Below the pieces are notes generated by a model, which searched no databases, had not been told where the DNA came from, and was given only the letters and a program-made list of their open reading frames with translations. A stretch of DNA of 40,666 bases, taken from NCBI GenBank assembly GCA_022760355.1, contig JALEGB010000135.1, positions 1 through 40,666 on the forward strand. Direction: 5' to 3'. The position numbers were made by a program, and so were the translations under genes. The DNA is from Neomegalonema sp. GTDB taxonomy: Bacteria; Pseudomonadota; Alphaproteobacteria; Rhodobacterales; Rhodobacteraceae. This document shows positions 34,763-40,666 of this stretch, one piece after another (the first letter of the stretch is position 1; each line of letters opens with the position of its first letter).

Positions 34763-36033
34763 TTCGCCGGCTCCGACGCCGCAGGCAGCTCAATCGGCTT
34801 GCCGACGATCTGCACTTTTCCGCCGGCCCGCACACGTTGCGCGCCTTCAACCACGATCAAATCCGTCGCGCTCAGCCCGCCGTCGCTGTTTACGCTGGCC
34901 AGCAACACCACGCCAGCCTGGCGACGGATGAGTTTGACTGGAACCTGCTCCGCCACGCCGTCTTTGACGCGCCACACGAACAAGCCGTCCCGCCCATATT
35001 GCAGCGCGAGTTCAGGAACCGCCGGATGCGTTTCCCCTTCGAAATTGAACGTCACCACAAAGGACGCGCCGGGCAGAAGCGTCTGATCGCGGTTCGGAAG
35101 CGCCACCCGAAGCTTTACGGACCGCGTCGCCGGATCGATGCGGCTGTCCACCTCCGCAATCTTACCTGAGAACACCCGCCCCGGCGCCGCAATGCTACGC
35201 GCCGCGACCGGCGCCCCGAGCTTGACCCGCGACAATAGCAATTCGGGCGTGCTGACCTCGATCAGCAGCAAGCTGCGATCGTCCAGCGTCGCGATCACAT
35301 CGCTGGCGCTGACCCAATCTCCCACTTCCACGCCAGGCAGCCCCAGCACCCCGGCGAACGGCGCGACAATCCGCCGATCGGCCAAAGCCCGTTTCGCTTT
35401 GGCCAGTTCGATATCGGCCGTAGCCGCAGCGGTTCGCGCATCATCGAGCGCAACGTCGGTCGTCGCGCCAGACTTCTCCAGCCGCAGATATCGCACCAAC
35501 GCCCGATCCGCCGACGCTTTGCGCGCCTCCGCCAGATCAACCGCGAGACGCGCGGCGGCGTCTTCCAACCGCAGCAAAATCTCGCCCTTGGCCACGGTGC
35601 GCCCTGCTTCCAGCTGAGACTCCCGCACCTCGCCCGCCGCGGCGACCCGAAGCTGCACGGATCGCTTCGCTCGGGCCGTGCCGACCAGCTCGAGCTTGAG
35701 GTCGTCTTTACGGTAGCCAAGCTTGGAGACGATGATCGGCGCCGGCCCGCGCGCGCGTCGCCCTCGCCGCCCGGACCGCGCCGAGCGTCCTGCGCGCTTT
35801 TTTGCTTTGTCCGCGCGCGAAGCTTTGCGGGGCGTGTCTTTGGCTTTGCGGGGCGCGTCTTTGGCCGCGGGCCGCTTTTCCGCGTCAGCCGCTGGCGCTG
35901 AAGAAACCGCTGTCGCTCGGAGCACGCTCACATAGCTGACGACGCTCTCGCGCTCCCGCCAGCCATAGTAAACAGCGCCGACAATGAGCGCAGCCAGGAT
36001 CGCCTGTTTCCAAAACGCCATCGGTCTTCGCAT
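34759..36033 (-). CDS. RND periplasmic adaptor (membrane fusion) protein with unusual basic linker
   Basis: A 424-residue protein. An N-terminal membrane anchor (AILAALIVGAVYYGW) is followed at about 45-95 by a very basic, Lys/Arg/Ala-rich linker. The adaptor core then follows: VQLRVAAAGEVRESQLEAGRTVAKGEILLRLED is the first lipoyl half, with a helical hairpin, then the second lipoyl half (RRIVAPFAGVLGLPGVEVGDWV) and a C-terminal barrel. The adaptor links the RND pump to an outer-membrane channel. The linker contains a tandem 21-base repeat at 35822-35863 and is not typical of the family. ATG 36033 and an in-frame ATG at 36021 are both possible; the anchor is complete with either. Confidence 0.88.
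   Translation of the reverse strand: MRRPMAFWKQAILAALIVGAVYYGWRERESVVSYVSVLRATAVSSAPAADAEKRPAAKDAPRKAKDTPRKASRADKAKKRAGRSARSGRRGRRARGPAPIIVSKLGYRKDDLKLELVGTARAKRSVQLRVAAAGEVRESQLEAGRTVAKGEILLRLEDAAARLAVDLAEARKASADRALVRYLRLEKSGATTDVALDDARTAAATADIELAKAKRALADRRIVAPFAGVLGLPGVEVGDWVSASDVIATLDDRSLLLIEVSTPELLLSRVKLGAPVAARSIAAPGRVFSGKIAEVDSRIDPATRSVKLRVALPNRDQTLLPGASFVVTFNFEGETHPAVPELALQYGRDGLFVWRVKDGVAEQVPVKLIRRQAGVVLLASVNSDGGLSATDLIVVEGAQRVRAGGKVQIVGKPIELPAASEPAK
35822..35863 (-). repeat. Two tandem 21-base repeats in the adaptor linker
   Basis: 35822-35842 and 35843-35863 differ at one base. Each encodes one unit of K-D-A/T-P-R-K-A within the basic linker of the adaptor protein. The repeat keeps the reading frame and probably arose by slippage. 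Copy number may vary between strains. Confidence 0.8.
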
Positions 36034-36049
36034 CAGACACGCCCCTTTT

Positions 36050-36076
36050 GCGCAGCTGTTCGCCCCGAAGCTGCGC
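36050..36076 (-). promoter_or_regulatory. 8-bp inverted repeat in the leader of the efflux operon
   Basis: GCGCAGCT (36050-36057) and AGCTGCGC (36069-36076) are perfect arms around 11 bases, 17 bases before the adaptor start. It could be an operator for a pump regulator or an RNA hairpin near the ribosome site. On the plus strand it is followed by TGTTTTA, but no plus-strand gene ends there. Confidence 0.4.
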
Positions 36077-36154
36077 TGTTTTACGGCGCGACGAACTGTC
36101 CACGCTCTATTGAACTACGTGGCGTCGACGCTATTCCGTCGCGGCGCCGCCCCA

Positions 36155-37747
36155 TCAAACACAGGCGACCGCCCCATCCGCCCGAGGATCGGTCGCGCCC
36201 CTCATGAGCCCGGAACGCTCGATTGAAGCCATCCCCGCGTGACCAAGCGCATCATCGAAGGAAGGCAAGAGTTCAACGTCATGCCCGAGGGCGCGCAGCC
36301 CGTCGACCAGCGCCGGCTCGAACCGGTTTTCAAGTTTCAGCGTTGTGGTCTCGGCCCCCCAAGTGCGGCCCAACAACCATCGCGGCGCGGTGATCGCTGC
36401 TTGCATGTCTTGGCCATAAAACGCGTGGCGGGTAAAAATCGCAGCCTGGGTCTGGGGCTGCCCTTCGCCGCCCATCGTACCATAGACGATCCTGCGTCCG
36501 TCCTTCATCTGCGCCAGGGCGGGGTTGAGCGTGTGGAACGGCAGCCTCCCCGGCGCCAAGGCGTTGGGCCCCTCAGACAGGGTGAAGCTCGCGCCCCGGT
36601 TCTGCAGCGCCACGCCGGTCCCCGCCGGCACGACGCCGGAGCCAAACTCCCAATAGATGCTCTGGATATAGCTGACGGCGGTTCCGTCCGCGTCAATTGC
36701 GCCAAGCCAGACCGTGTCGCCCGGCGCAGTGGGGTGCGGCCAGGCCGCGGCCCTGGACAAATCGATTGCCCCGGCCTCATGCGCCGCAGCTTCGGGCGTC
36801 AGCCATTCGCGCCAAGCCTCCCCCATTCGCTCCGGGTCGCCGAGGGCCGCGTTGCGCAGGATAAACGCGCGTTTTGTCGCCTCCACAAGCGCGTGAACAT
36901 AGCCGACGCTCTCCTCCGCAAACGCCGAGGCGCCGCCTAGCGCCTCAAAAATCTTGAGGATCATGAGGGACGAAGGGCCTTGGGTTGGCGGCGGCATGTT
37001 AAACACTGAGCCGTCTTCCAGATCGACCTCAGCCGGCGCAACCCGCCGCGCGCGATAGGCTTCAAAATCGGACCGCCTGAGCGGGCTGCCTACGGCTTCG
37101 GCGCCATCCCCCAACGCCGCGCCCAGATCGCCGCGATAAAAGTCTTCCAATCCCGCTTCGGCCAGACGCCGCAAAGTCGCGGCCAGGGCAGGCTGCTTCA
37201 ACGTCTCCCCCAATGACGGCGGGCCGTTGGGCGCAAAGGTTTCGGCGAACCCCGCGACTTCGCTCAGCTCCCCCCATTTCGATCGCGTCAGGGCGGCTTG
37301 GGAGCGCGTCGCGGGAATCCCCGCCTCCGCATGCGCAATTGCGTCCTCAAGCAACCGCGATATCGGGAGCTTGCCGCCCAGCTCGCCCGCGAGCGCATGC
37401 GCTTCGCGCCATCCATCAATCGCCCCAGGAACCGTCAGCGCGGCCCGCGGCCCGCGGCTGGGAATCACACGGTCCCCCTTCGCAACATACCAACCAATCG
37501 ACGCCAGCGCCGCCGCAGGACCGCAGGCGCGGATGCCGATGGGATCACGTCCGGCCGGCGCGACCACCCAAAAGCCGTCGCCGCCAATCGAATTCATGTG
37601 CGGATAGACCACGGCAATCGCCGCCGCCGACGCCAACATCGCCTCCACCGCGTTGCCGCCTTCGCGCAGAACACGCGCTCCCGCCGTTGCTGCAAGATGG
37701 TGTGGGGCAGTGACGACCCCGCCTAGGCTCATTCGTGCGCTTAACAT
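36155..37747 (-). CDS. Gamma-glutamyltransferase-family (Ntn-hydrolase) protein
   Basis: A 530-residue protein with the family outline: ATAGARVLREGGNAVEAMLA, the SIGGDGFWVV motif, GAIDGWREAH, and TQGPSSLMILKIFE. The predicted self-cleavage nucleophile is T345 in PGDTVWLGAIDADGTAVSYIQS. LPFHTLNPALAQ and GTMGGEGQPQ form the later substrate loop. The usual TTH at the cleavage point is replaced by DTVW, which still leaves one threonine. There is no signal peptide at the N terminus, unlike the secreted GGT of E. coli, so it may be cytosolic and act on other gamma-glutamyl or acylated compounds. The ribosome site before ATG 37747 is weak (GGAG is about 12 bases away); ATG 37732 is an alternative. 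Confidence 0.85.
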   Translation of the reverse strand: MLSARMSLGGVVTAPHHLAATAGARVLREGGNAVEAMLASAAAIAVVYPHMNSIGGDGFWVVAPAGRDPIGIRACGPAAALASIGWYVAKGDRVIPSRGPRAALTVPGAIDGWREAHALAGELGGKLPISRLLEDAIAHAEAGIPATRSQAALTRSKWGELSEVAGFAETFAPNGPPSLGETLKQPALAATLRRLAEAGLEDFYRGDLGAALGDGAEAVGSPLRRSDFEAYRARRVAPAEVDLEDGSVFNMPPPTQGPSSLMILKIFEALGGASAFAEESVGYVHALVEATKRAFILRNAALGDPERMGEAWREWLTPEAAAHEAGAIDLSRAAAWPHPTAPGDTVWLGAIDADGTAVSYIQSIYWEFGSGVVPAGTGVALQNRGASFTLSEGPNALAPGRLPFHTLNPALAQMKDGRRIVYGTMGGEGQPQTQAAIFTRHAFYGQDMQAAITAPRWLLGRTWGAETTTLKLENRFEPALVDGLRALGHDVELLPSFDDALGHAGMASIERSGLMRGATDPRADGAVACV

Positions 37748-37883
37748 CTAGTATATCCGCTCCATCTAGCACCGATTAGCTTTTGATTTTCACAGTTTGA
37801 GACGTTGAACTGATCCGTCCGCAAGACAAATTAAATCCCTCGCCCTTAGGCTTCTCCAGCGGGAAATCAGGGAGCGAGCCTTC

Positions 37884-40556
37884 ATGTCACAAACTTCGCA
37901 AAGCCGTCTCGGCGGGTTGACGCTGACGCGCAAACTCACTGCGGGCTTCGTCGCCGCCGCCTTTATCGGCGCAATCGGCGCAGCTGTTGCGGGGTACCTC
38001 ACCTCGTCAAACATCGTGGATCACGAAGTCAAAGAGAGACTCGACACCCTGGTGCATACCCAGCGCTATGGCTTGGAGCGCTATTTCGACAGCGTCAAAG
38101 CGGATTTCGCTTTCATGGGCGCTGCGGCAACAACAAAGCAGGCGTTGAAGGATTTTGTTAAGGGCTGGGCGACCGAGACGCCTAAAGCCCTGACCGCCGC
38201 TTATATTACCGACAACCCACACCCGACCGGCGAAAAACATAAGCTGGACGCCGCGCCAGGTAAGACATTTTATCATGAAGCGCATGGCCGCCATCACGGC
38301 GTGTTTCGAGCTTTCCTAGAAGCGCGCGGCTACTACGATATTTTTCTGATTTCGAAAAAAGGCGACATCGTTTATTCGGTGTTTAAAGAACTGGACTTCG
38401 CGACTAACCTGACGACCGGCGCATATAAAGACAGCGGCCTTGGTCGAGCCGTGCAAAAAGCAATGCGCGCCAAGCCAGGTGAGCTCGTATTTGACGATTT
38501 CGCCCCCTACGCGCCAAGCCACGGCGCCCCCGCCGCCTTTGTCGCCACGCCGCTGCTGGACGCAAAAGGCGCTGTCATCGGCGTGCTTGCGATGCAAATT
38601 CCAGCCGATCGCATCGCGGCCGCAGTCGCAGTAGAAAGCGACGAACGCACCTACGCCGCCGGCGCCGATGGCAAGCTCCGCACCGATTTGGCCGAAACCA
38701 AAGCGTCGGACATCCTGTCAGCGCGCATCAAAGGCGACTGGCTCGCAGATGTGCTTGCCGCCAAAGGCGCTGTTGTCAAACGCAGCGCCGGCGCGCTGGG
38801 CCACGACGTAGTGGTCGCGGCGGAAGCCACGAATGTGTTTGGCGCGAGATGGTTGGTGGCGGCGGAAATGTCGATCGCGAAGGCGACGGCGCCCCTCTCC
38901 CGATTGAAGCTGGCGATGCTCGCCGCTGTCGCCCCTTTGATGCTGCTGATCGCCGTCGCGGCGTTCTTCATGGCGCGCGGCCTGGGCAACCTGATCCGCG
39001 CGGTGTCCGCAGCAATGAGCGGTCTGCGCGAGGGACGGCTTGACATTGCAGTGCCAGGCGCCAACCGCACCGATGAGCTGGGCGATATGGCGCGATCGCT
39101 GGAAGTTTTCCGATCCAACGCCGGCGTGCAACTCGCGGTGACTGCAGCCGTCAACGCGAACCGGACCGCCACACTGATCGTTGCTCAAAATGGCGATCGC
39201 ATCGCCGCAAACCCAGCCTTTGCTAAGATTTGGAACCGGCTCGGAGACGTCGCACAAAGTTTCCGCTCCCCTTCCGACGCCGAAGGCTCGGCTGAGAACT
39301 ACGCCCGCTTTTCGCAAGCGGTCCAGCAAGCCGAACGTTCTGGCGACATTAAGCGCAAAAGCGACGGCAGCCAGGCCGCGGAACTGAAGATTGGCAACCA
39401 TATTCTTCAAATCAAACGCTCAGAAATTATGTCGCAACAAGGCGATGTGATTGGCGAAGTTCTTGAGGTCGAGGATGTGAGCAGCGTCCGTACGCTGGAA
39501 GATGAGCTGCTGGCCGTCATCGCCGGGGTTGAAAATGGCGACTTCCGCCGCCGCATCTCCTCCATTGACGATCTGGGCTTCACCTCCGTCGCCGCAGGCG
39601 GTCTTAACAAACTGATGGATTCGATCAGCGCCTTTATGAGCGAGCTGGACCAGTCGCTGAAATCCCTGGCCGGTGGCGATCTGACCGCGGATATCCGCGG
39701 CGAGTTCCGCGGCGACTTCGCTAACGCACGCGACAACTTTAACTCCAGCGTCGCCAGCCTTCGCCAGACCATCCAACGCGCGGAGCAAGCCGCATACAGC
39801 CTACGTGACGAGGCCAACCCGATCGCCGTCGGCGCTCAGGAGCTGGCGAGCCGAGCAGAGGCGCAAGCATCGACGCTAGAGGAAACTGCGGCGACCATGG
39901 AGGAAATGTCGGCTGGCTTTAAACAGACCGCTGCAAATGCAGGGCGCGCCGCAGATCTCAGCGCGGAAGCCTCCCGCAAAGCCGAAGCAGGCGGCGCGCT
40001 TGTCTCGGAGACGATCCAAGCAATGGCGCGCATTGAGCAAAGCTCATCGCAGATCGCGGACATTATCAGCGTGATTGACGGCATCGCCTTCCAAACCAAC
40101 CTTCTGGCGCTGAATGCGGCGGTTGAGGCAGCGCGAGCCGGCGACGCAGGCAAAGGCTTCGCCGTGGTCGCATCGGAGGTTCGCACTCTTGCTCAACGCT
40201 CCGCCGAAGCAGCCAAGGATATCTCGGCGCTGATCCAAACCAGCTCCGGCCATGTGTCCGACGGCGTGCGTCTGGTCAATAATACCGGCGAAAGCCTGGA
40301 TGAACTTGTTCAGTCGATCGGCGACGTCGCAACCACCATTGGCGAAATCACCAACGCCGTAAATGAACAGGCGACCGGCGGCGTCGAGATCGCCGCATCG
40401 GTGAACCACATGGACGACATGACCCAACAAAACGCGTCGTTGGCGGATCAGAGCGCAGCATCCGCCAAAGCGTTGCATCAATCGGCGGAAAGCCTATCCC
40501 ACCTGATGCGCGCCTTCAAAACCGACTCCGACGCGCCGCTGAGCGACGCCGCCTGA
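37884..40556 (+). CDS. Methyl-accepting chemotaxis protein with periplasmic sensor, HAMP and PAS-like region
   Basis: An 890-residue receptor. Membrane helix 1 is at about 19-42. The periplasmic part (43-338) looks like a Cache-type domain ([47 protein letters not shown]). Helix 2 is at about 341-366. A HAMP domain follows, then a PAS-like stretch ([21 protein letters not shown]), a second HAMP-like region ([22 protein letters not shown]) and the methyl-accepting cytoplasmic hairpin. The conserved tip [20 protein letters not shown] begins at residue 732. No CheW/CheR pentapeptide tether is obvious at the C terminus. No other che gene is in the window, so it is an orphan receptor. AGGGAG precedes the ATG. 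The sensed ligand is unknown. Confidence 0.93.
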   Translation: MSQTSQSRLGGLTLTRKLTAGFVAAAFIGAIGAAVAGYLTSSNIVDHEVKERLDTLVHTQRYGLERYFDSVKADFAFMGAAATTKQALKDFVKGWATETPKALTAAYITDNPHPTGEKHKLDAAPGKTFYHEAHGRHHGVFRAFLEARGYYDIFLISKKGDIVYSVFKELDFATNLTTGAYKDSGLGRAVQKAMRAKPGELVFDDFAPYAPSHGAPAAFVATPLLDAKGAVIGVLAMQIPADRIAAAVAVESDERTYAAGADGKLRTDLAETKASDILSARIKGDWLADVLAAKGAVVKRSAGALGHDVVVAAEATNVFGARWLVAAEMSIAKATAPLSRLKLAMLAAVAPLMLLIAVAAFFMARGLGNLIRAVSAAMSGLREGRLDIAVPGANRTDELGDMARSLEVFRSNAGVQLAVTAAVNANRTATLIVAQNGDRIAANPAFAKIWNRLGDVAQSFRSPSDAEGSAENYARFSQAVQQAERSGDIKRKSDGSQAAELKIGNHILQIKRSEIMSQQGDVIGEVLEVEDVSSVRTLEDELLAVIAGVENGDFRRRISSIDDLGFTSVAAGGLNKLMDSISAFMSELDQSLKSLAGGDLTADIRGEFRGDFANARDNFNSSVASLRQTIQRAEQAAYSLRDEANPIAVGAQELASRAEAQASTLEETAATMEEMSAGFKQTAANAGRAADLSAEASRKAEAGGALVSETIQAMARIEQSSSQIADIISVIDGIAFQTNLLALNAAVEAARAGDAGKGFAVVASEVRTLAQRSAEAAKDISALIQTSSGHVSDGVRLVNNTGESLDELVQSIGDVATTIGEITNAVNEQATGGVEIAASVNHMDDMTQQNASLADQSAASAKALHQSAESLSHLMRAFKTDSDAPLSDAA

Positions 40557-40569
40557 AGCGACTTGAAGT

Positions 40570-40610
40570 TAGAGCATTTTCGAAACAATTGCGGTCATGA
40601 AAATGCTCTA
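40570..40610 (+). repeat. 12-bp inverted repeat after the chemoreceptor gene
   Basis: TAGAGCATTTTC (40570-40581) and GAAAATGCTCTA (40599-40610) are perfect inverted copies with 17 bases between. It begins 14 bases after the stop and is followed by TCTCTTT, so it could terminate the chemoreceptor transcript. The AGAGCATTTTC end also resembles intergenic palindromic repeats scattered in Hyphomicrobiales genomes, from memory and not checked. Confidence 0.6.
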
Positions 40611-40639
40611 TCTCTTTGAGTGGTCGCGATTTCCGAGTC

Positions 40640-40659
40640 ATCGAATGCGCGCATTCGAT
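40640..40659. repeat. Perfect 20-bp palindrome
   Basis: ATCGAATGCG (40640-40649) is followed directly by its exact inverse CGCATTCGAT (40650-40659). With no spacer it is better suited to a dimeric DNA-binding protein than to an RNA loop. It may be an operator for a gene beyond the window edge or part of the same intergenic repeat unit as 40570-40610. Confidence 0.6.
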
Positions 40660-40666
40660 TTGAAAT

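Noticed and set aside
1..40666. tRNA, rRNA, CRISPR array, insertion sequence or prophage
   Set aside because: No cloverleaf-like gene, regularly spaced repeats, transposase, integrase or phage structural gene could be recognised by eye.

Overview
The window looks like a chromosomal stretch of a GC-rich Gram-negative bacterium, most likely an alphaproteobacterium and possibly of the Hyphomicrobiales. This is inferred from the base composition, strong Shine-Dalgarno sites with frequent ATGA overlaps, and the gene content: AtuA-type proteins, oxidative L-fucose-type sugar genes, a caspase/SUMF1 protein, a GGDEF-EAL protein and an orphan chemoreceptor. No rRNA, tRNA, CRISPR array, transposase, integrase or phage gene was seen, so no mobile-element boundary can be drawn.

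Layout. 1-2837: the tail of an AEC-type permease, a DMT permease, and a two-gene AtuA locus. 2984-8957: a five-gene plus-strand cluster encoding a three-helix membrane protein, an SPFH protein with a zinc ribbon, a zinc-ribbon/FHA protein, a membrane Ser/Thr kinase and a papain-type protease without a signal peptide. 8977-10200: an MFS permease on the minus strand. 10684-14635: a CHAT protease operon with two small unknown genes. 14718-19223: two minus-strand genes, caspase-PGbinding-SUMF1 then TIR-TM-coiled coil-PGbinding-SUMF1. 19315-28561: a divergent sugar regulon. Its left arm holds a GntR regulator, an aldo/keto reductase, a FucU-type mutarotase and an amidohydrolase lactonase. Its right arm holds a UxaA-family dehydratase, an SDR and a three-part sugar ABC importer. 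28709-40666: a GGDEF/EAL protein, an RND pump with its adaptor, a gamma-glutamyltransferase-like enzyme and a methyl-accepting chemotaxis protein.

How the genes may work together. The 2984-19223 block combines regulated phosphorylation (kinase plus FHA reader), membrane-scaffold proteins (SPFH), three protease families typical of regulated death and immunity (papain-like, CHAT, caspase) and a TIR domain. It reads as a signalling or conflict island. The strongest signal is in the paired SUMF1 domains. The two genes are near-identical across this roughly 254-residue domain, except for two short blocks (6 and 14 residues) flanked by invariant RGGSW, LRSA and GFRVARTIIP, where only 4 of 20 residues match and no indel occurs. 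This is the region diversified in SUMF1/C-type-lectin-fold targets of diversity-generating retroelements. A perfect 10-bp hairpin lies just downstream of one copy. No reverse transcriptase or template repeat is visible here, so a retroelement in trans is a hypothesis only.

The sugar regulon fits non-phosphorylative oxidation of L-fucose or a similar aldose: import, anomer exchange, 1-dehydrogenation, lactone hydrolysis, dehydration and a second oxidation. The final cleavage enzyme is not in the window. A palindromic site between the divergent arms is a good candidate operator for the GntR protein.
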